NCBI RefSeq assembly: GCF_001988955.1 | Contig: NZ_CP014263.1 | Location: 5,733,679-5,797,678, forward strand | Direction: 5' to 3' | Origin: Spirosoma montaniterrae | GTDB lineage: Bacteria > Bacteroidota > Bacteroidia > Cytophagales > Spirosomataceae | DNA: 64,000 nucleotides | Part shown: in pieces, positions 44,922 to 54,053 of the stretch | Position numbering within the stretch: the stretch's first letter is position 1 | Layout: every line of letters starts with the position of its first letter | The notes under the pieces: model-generated | Seen by the model: only the letters and a program-made list of their open reading frames with translations | What the model was told of the DNA's origin: nothing | Database searches by the model: none | Program-made: the position numbers and the translations under genes

Positions 44922-46073
44922 ATGGGTCGATGGGGATGGTGCCTGATGGCAATGGGGTTGGCTTTATCATCGGCCTGGGGTCAGCAGCAAACAACACCTC
45001 GCTATGCACAGCGCGGGCTGGGCAAGTTTGTTTATCAGACACTTAACGACACGTCGTCGGCAGCTTCGTCGCGGGTATTGGTGTTTCCGGCGGCTGGCTT
45101 TTCGCCCGAAACCAGTCTGGAAATCGGATTGCGGGTGTTTTCGCTATACTACGCTAAGGGGGATACCGCTGTAAACCGACTGAGCGAACTGGTTTTATAT
45201 GGCTTCGTAACGCTGCGCGGGCAGTTTGGGGCGCAGCTCGAAAATGCTATCTATTCTGATAAAAATACGTATTACCTGTTGGGCCGGGCGCGGTATCAGC
45301 AGTTTCCGTTGCTGTATTTTGGTATTGGGCCAAATACTAAACCCGATAATCCGGCATTGGTCAATTCGCATTATTTTCAAACGCGACAGCGGGTGCTGCG
45401 TAAAGTGATCGAGAATTGGTACATAGGTCCTGAAATTGACTTTCAGAGTCTACAACGGATTGAATTCGAGCGGGTTGATCCGAATGCGTTCGATATACCG
45501 CTGGGCGGGCGAGGCTCCACTACCCTTGAATTGGGCGTGGCAATCGTGTACGATGATCGCAAAAACGTGCTGAACGTGCGAAAAGGTGCTTTTTTTGAAA
45601 CCGCTGCGCTCCGAAACGTTCGTCTTAATAACGACTTTCAATTTCAACGACTGCTGTTCGATGCCCGCTTTTTCCGACCGTTAGGGCGGTACAATCGAGT
45701 ACTGGGCATTCAGGCTATCGGTACGTTTATGGAAGGCGACGTGCCGTTCAACAATCTTGCGTTGCTGGGTGGCGAAAGTGCCATGCGCGGCTACTACTTA
45801 GGCCGTTACCGCGACAAAAATCTGCTGGCGGCTCAGGCCGAACTGCGCTGGTTGCCGTTTAATTTCAGTAAACGGTGGGGTGGTACGGTATTTGGGGGCG
45901 TAGGCACGGTAGCACCAACGCTGAGCAGTCTGCAACTCAATCAGTTCCGCTGGGCCGTTGGCGGTGGCATACGATTCCTGTTTTTCCAGAAGAAAGACGT
46001 ATATCTGCGGGCCGACCTGGGCTTCACCCGCGAAGGCACGGGCCTCTACTTCTCCCTCGGTGAAGCGTTCTGA
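44922..46073 (+). CDS. Omp85-type outer-membrane barrel without POTRA domains
   Basis: A 383-aa beta-barrel protein from the ATG at 44922 (MGRWGWCLMAMGLALSSAWG signal). The barrel resembles the bacterial surface-antigen domain of BamA/TamA: VVYDDRKN-like VAIVYDDRKNVLNVRKGAFF, the lid-lock style LLGGESAMRGYYLGRYRDKN with the conserved RGY-type motif, and a C-terminal aromatic residue (SLGEAF). It has no POTRA repeats, so it belongs to the small patatin-less Omp85 group. It directly follows sprA and may be co-transcribed. A role with outer-membrane assembly or secretion is inferred from position only. Confidence 0.8.
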   Translation: MGRWGWCLMAMGLALSSAWGQQQTTPRYAQRGLGKFVYQTLNDTSSAASSRVLVFPAAGFSPETSLEIGLRVFSLYYAKGDTAVNRLSELVLYGFVTLRGQFGAQLENAIYSDKNTYYLLGRARYQQFPLLYFGIGPNTKPDNPALVNSHYFQTRQRVLRKVIENWYIGPEIDFQSLQRIEFERVDPNAFDIPLGGRGSTTLELGVAIVYDDRKNVLNVRKGAFFETAALRNVRLNNDFQFQRLLFDARFFRPLGRYNRVLGIQAIGTFMEGDVPFNNLALLGGESAMRGYYLGRYRDKNLLAAQAELRWLPFNFSKRWGGTVFGGVGTVAPTLSSLQLNQFRWAVGGGIRFLFFQKKDVYLRADLGFTREGTGLYFSLGEAF

Positions 46074-46158
46074 ATAAAGAACTACGTAAATTATTCACGC
46101 GGTTGCTGAGCATAGTCAGAGCCTACGCCAAATGGGGGTGCAGTTAACGTCATAGGTG

Positions 46159-46190
46159 TTTGCAAATTCGGCCCGGTATCGCGTATTTTG
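46159..46190 (+). promoter_or_regulatory. Promoter of gcvH
   Basis: TTTG (46159-46162) and TATTTTG (46184-46190) are 21 bp apart, close to the Bacteroidota consensus, 27 bp before the gcvH ATG. Confidence 0.5.
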
Positions 46191-46216
46191 TGCGTATCAA
46201 GATTAATCATTTCGCA

Positions 46217-46594
46217 ATGAATTTTCCCGCAGAACTGAGTTATACGCAAGATCACGAATGGATTCGGATGGAAGCCGACGGAACCGCCGTTGTTGGCATT
46301 ACCGATTTCGCACAGCACGAACTGGGCGACATTGTGTTTATTGATGTGAATACAATCGGGCAAACACTGGCAAAAGGTGAAGTTTTCGGGTCGGTAGAAG
46401 CCGTTAAAACCGTGTCTGACCTGTTTTTGCCGATTACCGGCGAAATACTGGAACTGAACGAAGCTATCGAAAAAACGCCTGAACTGCTCAATAGCGACCC
46501 TTACGGCGAGGGCTGGATTATCCGGCTGAAACCTGCTGAAGAGGCTACTGACCTGCTTACTGCCGAAGCGTATCAGGAACTGGTTGGTGCGTAA
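46217..46594 (+). CDS. gcvH: Glycine cleavage system H protein
   Basis: A 125-aa lipoyl carrier protein. It shuttles the methylamine group from GcvP to GcvT during glycine breakdown. The lipoylated lysine is Lys64 in [11 protein letters not shown]. The start at 46217 gives [15 protein letters not shown]; further upstream frame lies in the promoter. Length and fold are standard. gcvP and gcvT are absent from the window. The next gene follows after 74 bp. Confidence 0.95.
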   Translation: MNFPAELSYTQDHEWIRMEADGTAVVGITDFAQHELGDIVFIDVNTIGQTLAKGEVFGSVEAVKTVSDLFLPITGEILELNEAIEKTPELLNSDPYGEGWIIRLKPAEEATDLLTAEAYQELVGA

Positions 46595-46668
46595 GTGTTC
46601 GTTTGAAAGGCAAGGTTCGACCCTTGAACAAGTAAAAGAAAGGCTCCGTTAGGGGCTGTTTTTTTGTC

Positions 46669-47973
46669 ATGCAACTGCTGATTCGTGCTGCCCGTGTTAT
46701 TGATGCTGCTTCGTCGTTCGATGGGCAGACGTGTGATTTGTTGATTGAAAACGGCCTGATTCGCCAAATCGGGACTGATTTAATCGCTGATGAAGGTGTT
46801 CAGGTAGTAGCAGCCAATAATTTACACGTTTCGCCGGGTTGGATCGATATGCGGGCGTCGGCACAGGACCCCGGCTTTGAGCAGAAAGAAGACCTGACGA
46901 GCCTGTGCCGGGCGGCTGCGGCTGGTGGCTTTACCGATGTGGCCGTGCTGCCTAATACACAGCCCGTTGTCGATGCCAAAGGTACGCTGGGCTATATTCG
47001 ACGCATGGCCGAAGGGCAACCCGTTAGCATACACGTTGTTGCTGCTATTACGCAAAAAGCAGCCGGGGAGAATTTCACCGACATGCTCGATTTGCACCAT
47101 GCCGGGGCCGTTGCGTTCTCAGATGGGCACCATCCGTTGCAAAACCCCGACCTGTTGCTGAAAACGCTGCAATACCTCCAGCCCGTGGGCGGTTTGCTGA
47201 TGAACCGACCTGAAGAAACGCTATTGACTCGCTACGGGCAGATGCACGAAGGAGTTCAGAGTACGCTGCTGGGTCTGAAAGGCATGCCCGCACTGGCCGA
47301 AGAGATTATGATTGAACGCGACCTCCGCCTGCTCGATTATGTAACGCGGGTGGAAATCCGCGAAGAACAAGAGCCAACAGGTGGGCTTCCCCCCGCGTTA
47401 CATTTCTCCACTATTTCCACGGCCCGGTCGGTTGAGTTGATTCGGCGTGCAAAGGCAGAAGGAATGCCGGTCAGTTGCGACGTGGCGGTTCATCAGCTCG
47501 TTTTCGATGATTCGGCATTGGCTGGCTTCGATACTAATTTAAAAGTAAATCCACCCCTGCGCACTGCTCATGACGTAACCGCACTTTGGGCCGGGCTATC
47601 TGATGGCACCATCGACGCTGTTGTGTCGGACCATCAGCCGCAGGATGCTGAAAGTAAAAACGTGGAATTCGACATGGCCGAATTTGGCATGATCGGGCTG
47701 GAAACAGTGTTTGGGGCCATGATGACCTATAATCGGGGTATTTCGCTGGCGCAACTCATCGAAAAAATAACCACCCGACCCCGGCAGTTACTGCGGCTTC
47801 CTCCCGTGTTGATTGCTGAGGGAGAACCGGCCCGGCTAACTTTGTTCGATCCGGCAGATTCGTGGACGTTCAGCCAAACACGGTCGAAGTCGCTAAATAC
47901 GCCGTTTCTGGGAAAAACACTCACGGGCCGCGTTATTGGAACGGTGCATCAGGGGCGGCTCAATCAAACATAA
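46669..47973 (+). CDS. Dihydroorotase homologue lacking the metal-binding HxH motif
   Basis: A 434-aa amidohydrolase-fold protein of the class I dihydroorotase type. Family features are visible (LIENGLIRQIG, VSPGWIDM, PNTQPVVDAKG, AVAFSDG, VVSDHQPQ), but the first metal motif, normally DxHxH, reads DMRASAQDPG. Two zinc-binding histidines are therefore missing. The lysine that would be carboxylated may be in FEQKEDL. Such PyrX-like proteins are usually inactive partners of aspartate transcarbamoylase, and Bacteroidota often carry this form beside an active PyrC. The stop codon is 1 bp before the next ATG (47975), so it leads an operon with the DUF4199 genes. Confidence 0.85.
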   Translation: MQLLIRAARVIDAASSFDGQTCDLLIENGLIRQIGTDLIADEGVQVVAANNLHVSPGWIDMRASAQDPGFEQKEDLTSLCRAAAAGGFTDVAVLPNTQPVVDAKGTLGYIRRMAEGQPVSIHVVAAITQKAAGENFTDMLDLHHAGAVAFSDGHHPLQNPDLLLKTLQYLQPVGGLLMNRPEETLLTRYGQMHEGVQSTLLGLKGMPALAEEIMIERDLRLLDYVTRVEIREEQEPTGGLPPALHFSTISTARSVELIRRAKAEGMPVSCDVAVHQLVFDDSALAGFDTNLKVNPPLRTAHDVTALWAGLSDGTIDAVVSDHQPQDAESKNVEFDMAEFGMIGLETVFGAMMTYNRGISLAQLIEKITTRPRQLLRLPPVLIAEGEPARLTLFDPADSWTFSQTRSKSLNTPFLGKTLTGRVIGTVHQGRLNQT

Positions 47974-47974
47974 G

Positions 47975-48529
47975 ATGAACAATATTGTCAGTTATTTCAA
48001 TCACCCGCTCCTGAAAATTCCGCTTCTGGCGGGATTGATGACGGGTGTATTGTGTTTTTTTTACTTCCTCGCGCTCTATGTAGTTGGTGTGCCTGCTTTG
48101 GGAAACATCCGCGTGCTCGACTATGGTATTCACGTCATTACGCTCGTCGGCACGATTTGGTATTATCGAAAATACGTAGGAATGGGCCGGCTGCACCTCT
48201 GGGAAGGGCTGACCATCGGTTATGTACTTAACACAATGGCCGCTCTCCTGACGGGCTGGCTTATCTACCTGTTTGTGACGTATGTCGACCCCGCCGTCTG
48301 GGCCGAGTATGTAGTGAACTCGAAGAAATTGCTGCTTGACGGCAAAAAACAGATTATCGATCAGTTTGGGCCGGAAACGTTTCAGCAACAGTGGGATAAA
48401 ACGACCACTATGCAGCCGGGGGTACTGATTCCTGATGAACTGACCAAGAAAACGGCATTGGCCGTATTGCCAGTACTGATTATTTCGCTTATCTTCCGTA
48501 AGCAGGACTACAGTGTACTAAATCCTTAA
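47975..48529 (+). CDS. DUF4199 integral membrane protein (first copy)
   Basis: A 184-aa protein from the ATG at 47975 (MNNIVSYFNHPLLKIPLLAG). It has about four membrane helices: residues 13-38, 45-60, 75-105 and 155-170. The middle carries a soluble loop with LLDGKKQIIDQFGPETFQQQ. The WEGLTIGY segment corresponds to YGEGLTVG in the next gene, a family mark of DUF4199. Function unknown. It is tightly coupled to the dihydroorotase homologue. Confidence 0.8.
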   Translation: MNNIVSYFNHPLLKIPLLAGLMTGVLCFFYFLALYVVGVPALGNIRVLDYGIHVITLVGTIWYYRKYVGMGRLHLWEGLTIGYVLNTMAALLTGWLIYLFVTYVDPAVWAEYVVNSKKLLLDGKKQIIDQFGPETFQQQWDKTTTMQPGVLIPDELTKKTALAVLPVLIISLIFRKQDYSVLNP

Positions 48530-48544
48530 ACTGACTTATTATTT

Positions 48545-49060
48545 ATGAACGGACAACCAACCCCCGCCCGCGTCGCCCTGAAATGGGGCCTTATTCTGGG
48601 AATTGCCCTGATTGTGTATTCGCTTGCTTTGTTCCTAACCGATAACGTGGGTAACACGGGTTTGGGCTTTATTTCGTATGCCTTGTCGATTGGTGGTATC
48701 ATTCTGGCGATGCGCGAGTTCCGCACCCTGAACGGAGGCTACATGAGCTACGGCGAAGGACTAACTGTCGGTACGCTTACGTCGGGTATATCGGGTTTAT
48801 TATCGTCCCTATTTTCAACGTTCTACACCACTGTTATCGACACGGGCGTTATGGAGCGCATGGCTGACCAAACGCGCGAAAAACTGGAAGAGAGCGGGGT
48901 GTCGGACGAAGTGATCGAACAACAAATGGAGTTTGTAAAGATGTTTCAAAGTCCGGGGCTACTCTTTGTATTCGGCGTCATCGGGTCAATTGTGCTGGGA
49001 CTAATTTTCTCGCTGATTATTGCGGCCTTTATGAAAAAAACAAAAGAAAACCCGTTTTAA
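48545..49060 (+). CDS. DUF4199 integral membrane protein (second copy)
   Basis: A 171-aa paralogue of the previous gene with four helices and the family segment LNGGYMSYGEGLTVGTLTSG. The C-terminus is a membrane helix followed by KKTKENPF. It lies 15 bp after its neighbour, probably in the same transcript. Function unknown. A 17-bp inverted repeat follows. Confidence 0.85.
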   Translation: MNGQPTPARVALKWGLILGIALIVYSLALFLTDNVGNTGLGFISYALSIGGIILAMREFRTLNGGYMSYGEGLTVGTLTSGISGLLSSLFSTFYTTVIDTGVMERMADQTREKLEESGVSDEVIEQQMEFVKMFQSPGLLFVFGVIGSIVLGLIFSLIIAAFMKKTKENPF

Positions 49061-49067
49061 CGAGGGG

Positions 49068-49121
49068 GTTTCGTAAGCGGCTGACTGCGCGTCCCGGAAT
49101 TAATTCAGCCGCTTACGAAAC
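49068..49121. repeat. Perfect 17-bp inverted repeat before gldF
   Basis: GTTTCGTAAGCGGCTGA (49068-49084) and its exact complement (49105-49121) enclose a 20-nt loop. No T run follows. It separates the DUF4199 gene from gldF. Confidence 0.8.
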
Positions 49122-49134
49122 AAACAAACTTCTT

Positions 49135-49854
49135 ATGCTTGCCATCTTCCGAAAAGAGATCGATCAATTTTTCGCGTCGCCCATTGCCTACATCATTATG
49201 GGCGCGTTTCTGACGGCGGTGGGGCTGCTGCTGTGGGTGTTTCCAGATACCAGCCTGCTCGAAACGGGCTATGCCGATATGGGCACGTTTTTCAACCTCA
49301 CGCCCTATGTCATGCTGTTTTTAGTGCCCGCCGTAACAATGCGCTCTATTGCCGATGAAAAGCGTACCGGCACGCTCGAATGGCTACTGACCAAGCCCGT
49401 AGGTCGCTGGGGTGTCGTAGGCGGTAAATTTCTGGCAAGCTGGCTGTTGGTTGCGTTGATGTTGCTGCCCACGCTGCTTTACTACTGGACGCTCTACCAA
49501 CTTGGTTCGCCCGTGGGTAACATCGACTCGGCGGGGGTATTTGGGTCGTACATTGGCTTGCTGCTGCTGGCGGGTGTGTTTGTGGCAATTGGCCTATGGG
49601 CGTCGTCGGTCAATGACAACCAAGTAGTTGCGTTTGTGTTGGGCGTGTTTTTCTGTTTTTTGCTCTATGTGGGTCTAAGCGCGTTGGCCGGGTTGTCGAT
49701 GCTCGGCGTGGCATCGTATTACCTGTCATATTTCGCACTCGATGAGCAGTACCGTGCCCTGGGCCGGGGTCTGATCGATTCCCGTAACCTCGTCTACCTC
49801 AGCAGCCTGATTGTATTATTCCTCTTTTTAACGGCCAATCGGCTGAAACCTTAA
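49135..49854 (+). CDS. gldF: Gliding-motility ABC transporter permease GldF
   Basis: A 239-aa ABC-2 type permease with six helices, starting MLAIFRKEIDQFFASPIAYI, a segment typical of GldF and NosY-like permeases. The loop ADEKRTGTLEWLLTKPVG is the usual coupling region. GldF normally pairs with GldG (substrate-binding) and the ATPase GldA for gliding in Bacteroidota. Here gldG does not follow; a VanZ-like gene begins 4 bp later. Linkage of gldF and sprA in one window fits a gliding or type IX secretion setting. Confidence 0.82.
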   Translation: MLAIFRKEIDQFFASPIAYIIMGAFLTAVGLLLWVFPDTSLLETGYADMGTFFNLTPYVMLFLVPAVTMRSIADEKRTGTLEWLLTKPVGRWGVVGGKFLASWLLVALMLLPTLLYYWTLYQLGSPVGNIDSAGVFGSYIGLLLLAGVFVAIGLWASSVNDNQVVAFVLGVFFCFLLYVGLSALAGLSMLGVASYYLSYFALDEQYRALGRGLIDSRNLVYLSSLIVLFLFLTANRLKP

Positions 49855-49858
49855 TACT

Positions 49859-50224
49859 ATGTTGTTCGGACTGTCGCGGCATCAGCTTCTCTATGCCATC
49901 GCCCTCATCTGGACGATTACTATTTTTATCGGCTGTTCAATTCCCAGCAGTGGTATTCCCGACATCACCGGTAAAGACAAGATTATCCATGTAGCTATTT
50001 TTGTTCCGTTTGGTATGCTCTGGCGACTTGTGGGGCGGTCGTGGTTGTGGGTACTGGTGGTCGGAACGCTCTACGGCATCCTGATCGAAGTCTGGCAAGG
50101 TGCTCTGCCCATTGGCCGCGAAGCCGATGTGTACGATGCCATCGCCGACACCATCGGCACCATTCTCGGCATCATGGCAGGCTGGGCAGTATTGAAAATA
50201 GGGGGGAGGGGACTGAAGGGGTAA
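49859..50224 (+). CDS. VanZ-like small membrane protein
   Basis: A 121-aa protein with three to four membrane helices and VanZ-type conserved residues: GKDKIIHVAIFVPFGML, GILIEVWQGALP and GREADVYDAIADTIGTILG. Its C-terminal residues KIGGRGLKG run into the palindromic G-rich repeat that follows. Function unknown; some VanZ relatives affect glycopeptide sensitivity. It starts 4 bp after gldF. Confidence 0.85.
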   Translation: MLFGLSRHQLLYAIALIWTITIFIGCSIPSSGIPDITGKDKIIHVAIFVPFGMLWRLVGRSWLWVLVVGTLYGILIEVWQGALPIGREADVYDAIADTIGTILGIMAGWAVLKIGGRGLKG

Positions 50225-50248
50225 GGGTGTAAGGGGTAAGGGGGTAAG

Positions 50249-50318
50249 GGGGTAAGGAGTAGGGTTAGAATAGGTGGTTAACATACACTACACCTATTCC
50301 AGCCCTACACCTTACCCC
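50249..50318. repeat. Palindromic G-rich repeat after vanZ
   Basis: Arms 50249-50276 and 50291-50318 (28 bp, 25 matches) begin GGGGTAAGGAGTAGGGTTAG. A run of GGGTAAGG words (50215-50255) precedes it. It separates two convergent genes and may end both transcripts. Confidence 0.75.
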
Positions 50319-50342
50319 TTAAACCTTATTTCCCTTCCCCCT

Positions 50343-51707
50343 TTATCTCATTGCTGTTGGGCGGTTATTGTTACATTTCTCCGTGATAATCTTGTATGAC
50401 TGTGCGTAGCCCAGTTCGCCCGCACGGCTCAAGTCTCCGCAGGCATTGGTTTCGTCGCCCGAATCGTACCGGATAATGCCGCGCAGATAGTACGCTTCAG
50501 CGTGGCGCGGATTCAGTTTGATGGCACTATTACAGTCGATGAGCGAACCACGCTGATCGCCCATCGACGACCGCACAATACCCCGTATAAAATACGCTTC
50601 AGCATTGGTCGGACTCAGTTCAACGGCCCGGTTGAGGTCTTGTAAAGCTTGTTTTCCATCACCCAGCGAGTTTTTTAGTACGCCCCGAACCAGAAACGCG
50701 TCGGAACGGTCGTCGCTCAATTCAGTAACCTTGTACCGATCCTGCACCACCGACCCCAGCAGAGGCAACGTGCTTCGGGTAATAAAATCGCTGTAATACG
50801 TTTTGCTTGAGCTAACATTGGCACCCATGTCAATGGCTCTGTCAATATCCGTAATTGCCTGTTTAGGGCTTCCCAACCGGCTTTTGCAGAATCCCCGGCT
50901 AAACTGAGCTTTGTAGTGTCCGGGATTCAACTGAACAGCTTTGTCAAAGTCAGCCAGTGCATTTTCCAGTTCGGCCAACCGGGTTTTTACCAGACCGCGT
51001 CGGTAATAGAGGTCTGCATCGTCTTTATTTAGCTCGATGGCTTTATTGAAATCCACAATGGCTCCTTTAAAATCATCGAGTTTAAAGCGGGCATAGCCGC
51101 GTCCGGCGAGGGCAGTGGATTTATTGGGCGACTTTTCGAGACCCAGGCTGTAGTCGGTCAGCGCGCCTTTCAAATCATTCATCTGCATTTTGCAGTTGGC
51201 GCGGGCGGTGAGAATGTTGGCATCGTTGGGAGCCAGCGACGCAGCTTTATTGAAATCGTTCAGCGCACTGTTGACGTAATTTATTTGCATCCGGCACAAC
51301 CCGCGCTGGTAATACAGGAGCGGGTCGGCGGGGCTAAGTTCAATAGCCCGGTTAAAGTCCTGCATGGCTCCCCGGAAGTCCTCCTGTTTAGTGCGGTTCA
51401 ACCCCCGGTATAAGTACGCATTGGCATCGCTGGAGTTCAGATCAATGGTTTGATCGAGGTCGTTGTTGGCTCCCTGAATATCGTTCAGGCTGATTTTTAC
51501 CAACGCCCGGTTGTAATAACTGGGTGCATTTTCGGGGTTGAGGATGATTGCCGACGTAAACGCTTGTAAGGCAGCCGGATAATCCTTGGCATTACTCTTC
51601 TGAACGCCCTCGTTAAAGAAATCTGCCGCCGTTTGTTGTGCCTGAATATAAGTCACAGTTAACAAAAGGAAGCTTGATAGTACAGATGTACGGTAAAAAA
51701 AGTGCAT
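50343..51707 (-). CDS. Exported TPR-repeat protein
   Basis: A 454-aa protein with a signal peptide (MHFFYRTSVLSSFLLLTVTY, cleavage after IQAQ) followed by about twelve tetratricopeptide repeats of 34 residues, for example ALQAFTSAIILNPENAPSYY and AMQDFNRAIELSPADPLLYY. It is probably a periplasmic scaffold for protein-protein contacts. No enzymatic domain is present. A degenerate segment (MGANVSSSKTYYSDFITRST) interrupts the array near residue 290. Confidence 0.85.
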   Translation of the reverse strand: MHFFYRTSVLSSFLLLTVTYIQAQQTAADFFNEGVQKSNAKDYPAALQAFTSAIILNPENAPSYYNRALVKISLNDIQGANNDLDQTIDLNSSDANAYLYRGLNRTKQEDFRGAMQDFNRAIELSPADPLLYYQRGLCRMQINYVNSALNDFNKAASLAPNDANILTARANCKMQMNDLKGALTDYSLGLEKSPNKSTALAGRGYARFKLDDFKGAIVDFNKAIELNKDDADLYYRRGLVKTRLAELENALADFDKAVQLNPGHYKAQFSRGFCKSRLGSPKQAITDIDRAIDMGANVSSSKTYYSDFITRSTLPLLGSVVQDRYKVTELSDDRSDAFLVRGVLKNSLGDGKQALQDLNRAVELSPTNAEAYFIRGIVRSSMGDQRGSLIDCNSAIKLNPRHAEAYYLRGIIRYDSGDETNACGDLSRAGELGYAQSYKIITEKCNNNRPTAMR

Positions 51708-51742
51708 AAATGTTTGGGTAGTTAAAATGTAGGGATTACGGG

Positions 51743-51750
51743 CAAAACTA
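51743..51750 (-). promoter_or_regulatory. -7 element of the TPR gene
   Basis: TAGTTTTG on the minus strand matches TAnnTTTG, about 36 bp before the ATG at 51707. Confidence 0.5.
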
Positions 51751-51810
51751 CTTTTTAATAATTACTATCCATAAGGTAAATAAATAAAAAATGTAACTGA
51801 CTAAATAATT

Positions 51811-51818
51811 TAATTTTG
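51811..51818 (+). promoter_or_regulatory. Possible -7 element of gnd
   Basis: TAATTTTG matches TAnnTTTG in the A+T-rich gap, 133 bp before the gnd start. The long leader between them has no evident structure. Confidence 0.35.
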
Positions 51819-51951
51819 AAAATTGACTATTTCTTGCTCGTTGTATGAAAATATTCAGAAGATAGAAACTGTAGAAATGGTATGAAATCAGTTAGCGCAT
51901 CCGGGTTTGCGAAAAAATCGCCAATTTGACCCTTCAAAACCATTGATAATT

Positions 51952-52848
51952 ATGCACATTGGATTCGTTGGCTTAGGCAAAATGGGGTTTAACCTCGTTA
52001 CCAATCTCATAAATCACGGGCATACCGTGGTTGGGTATGACATTAACGAAGAACTGGCGAAAGCAATAGAAACTGTTGGCGCAAAGGGAGTTACATCGTT
52101 GACCGATATGTACAACTCCCTGCCCGAAAAGCGATACCTATGGCTCATGATTCCGGCTGGCCCATTAATCGACAATGTAATTGAGCAACTGCTGGCCGTT
52201 ATGCAGCCCGGCGACGTTGTTATCGACGGGGGTAATTCGCACTATCAGGACTCAATTCGCCGACACGCATACCTGAAAGAAAAAGGTATTGGTTTCCTCG
52301 ACTGTGGCACAAGCGGTGGCATTAGTGGCGCACTTAATGGTGCCTGCACAATGGTTGGTGGCGACCCCGACGTGATTGAGCCACTGCACCAGGTATTCGA
52401 TGATATTTCGGTTGATAACGGCTATCTGTATACCGGACCGGCAGGTAGCGGCCACTTTGTGAAAATGGTACACAACGGCATCGAATACGGTATGATGCAG
52501 TCGATTGCCGAAGGTTTTGAGGTGCTGGAAAAAAGTCCGTTTCCGTTCAACCATGCCGAAGTGGCCCGCATGTGGAGCCACGGTTCGGTTATTCGCGGCT
52601 GGCTGATGGAACTGACAGAGAACGCTTTCCGTAAAGACGCCAATTTAGACGGCATCAAAGGGCGCATGTTCTCATCGGGCGAAGGCAAATGGACGCTCGA
52701 AACAGCCCTCGACCTGGGCGTACCGACGCCCGTTATCGCGCTCTCATTGCTGACCCGCTATCGGTCGTTGCAGGACGATACGTTTACGGGAAAAGTTGTT
52801 GCAGCCCTACGAAACGAGTTTGGCGGCCACGCTGTAGCAAAAAATTAG
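51952..52848 (+). CDS. gnd: 6-phosphogluconate dehydrogenase, short (GndA/YqeC-like) type
   Basis: A 298-aa decarboxylating dehydrogenase giving ribulose 5-phosphate and reduced cofactor. The start ATG at 51952 (MHIGFVGLGKMGFNL) places the GLGKMG dinucleotide loop at the N-terminus. Substrate motifs are DGGNSHYQDSIRR, LDCGTSGGISGALNG and the catalytic lysine in GHFVKMVHNGIEYG. The length of about 300 aa matches the short, often NAD-dependent group, not the 470-aa type. A hairpin terminator follows (52893-52950). Confidence 0.92.
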   Translation: MHIGFVGLGKMGFNLVTNLINHGHTVVGYDINEELAKAIETVGAKGVTSLTDMYNSLPEKRYLWLMIPAGPLIDNVIEQLLAVMQPGDVVIDGGNSHYQDSIRRHAYLKEKGIGFLDCGTSGGISGALNGACTMVGGDPDVIEPLHQVFDDISVDNGYLYTGPAGSGHFVKMVHNGIEYGMMQSIAEGFEVLEKSPFPFNHAEVARMWSHGSVIRGWLMELTENAFRKDANLDGIKGRMFSSGEGKWTLETALDLGVPTPVIALSLLTRYRSLQDDTFTGKVVAALRNEFGGHAVAKN

Positions 52849-52892
52849 GTCCTCACCAAGGTGTTATTAAAATTTTCGTTAACATTGTAGAA

Positions 52893-52950
52893 GGGTCTGG
52901 GCAGTTTCGATTGTCATAACGGCACAATTGAAACGGCTCAGACTCTTTTT
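52893..52950 (+). terminator. Intrinsic terminator of gnd
   Basis: GGGTCTGGGCAGTTTCGATT (from 52893) pairs, with a few wobble or mismatched positions, with the segment at 52924-52945, followed by TTTTT. Confidence 0.75.
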
Positions 52951-52982
52951 GTAGCCAGTAACCGCTGTACCTAATTGTTTTC

Positions 52983-54053
52983 ATGAAAGTATTGAGCACT
53001 ATCCACGATCCTGTTTTCACGGCTCGCTCCTACAATTCGGTTGATCGCTTCTTTCTGAAACTTATTAAAGATGAGCGTGATCTGCCGTTCATCTATCTAA
53101 CCCTGAAAATTACTTTCACGCTGATTCCGCTGGCGGTGCTGCTGTTTGTAGTGCCGGTGTTCAGCGGCCTATGGTGGGCTATTGCTGCCGTTCATTTTTT
53201 TATCAGCAACTTTCGGTTCAAAGGGCCGTTCGGACTAATGCTACACTGCACGAGTCATCGCCCGTTTTTCAAGCCCGAATACGGCTGGCTGAACAATTAC
53301 CTGCCGTGGATCGTGGCTCCGTTCTTCGGACATACGCCCGAAACTTATTACAGCCACCATATCGGGATGCACCATCCTGAGAATAACCTCGAAGACGATG
53401 AAAGCAGTACGATGGCTTTTCAGCGCGATAGTTTCCGCAGCTTTCTGGCTTACTTCGGGCAGTTCTTTGTGCGCGGTGTGTATGATCTGCTCAATTATCT
53501 GAACTGGAAAAATCGCTCGAAACTGGCCCGGCGTGCACTCGTCGGCGAAATTACGTTTGCCCTCATTTGTGGCGGCTTACTGCTGCTGAACTGGCCCGCT
53601 GCGGTACTGGTGTTTTTCTTTCCGCTCGTTATTTATCGCTTGATTGCCATGCTCGGCAACTGGACGCAGCATGCCTTTGTCGATGCCAATGATCCGGGGA
53701 ATGCGTATAAAAACAGCATCACCTGCATCAACGTCAAATACAACAAAAAATGCTGGAACGACGGCTATCACATTAGCCACCACGTTCGGCCTGCTATGCA
53801 CTGGACCGAACACCCTACTTTTTTCCAGAAAACCATTGATAAATACGCTCACAATCGGGCTATCATCTTCGACGGACTGGACTTCCTGCAAATCTTCTTT
53901 TACCTCATGAACAAACGGTACGACGTGCTGGCCGCACATATGGTAAACCTGAACGGCACCACCTTTGCCGATGAGGCCGACGCCATCGAGCTACTTCGCT
54001 ACCGCACGCAGCGCATCCCTGTCCGCCAACTGGTGCCGGTGTTGAATGATTGA
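52983..54053 (+). CDS. Membrane fatty acid desaturase
   Basis: A 356-aa integral-membrane di-iron desaturase. The three histidine boxes are HCTSH, HHIGMHH (in YYSHHIGMHHPENN) and HISHH (in WNDGYHISHHVRP). Membrane helices lie at about residues 38-62, 66-78, and 190-220. It probably introduces a double bond into membrane acyl chains. Exact position and electron donor are not indicated. Its stop codon lies inside a perfect 38-bp palindrome. Confidence 0.88.
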   Translation: MKVLSTIHDPVFTARSYNSVDRFFLKLIKDERDLPFIYLTLKITFTLIPLAVLLFVVPVFSGLWWAIAAVHFFISNFRFKGPFGLMLHCTSHRPFFKPEYGWLNNYLPWIVAPFFGHTPETYYSHHIGMHHPENNLEDDESSTMAFQRDSFRSFLAYFGQFFVRGVYDLLNYLNWKNRSKLARRALVGEITFALICGGLLLLNWPAAVLVFFFPLVIYRLIAMLGNWTQHAFVDANDPGNAYKNSITCINVKYNKKCWNDGYHISHHVRPAMHWTEHPTFFQKTIDKYAHNRAIIFDGLDFLQIFFYLMNKRYDVLAAHMVNLNGTTFADEADAIELLRYRTQRIPVRQLVPVLND

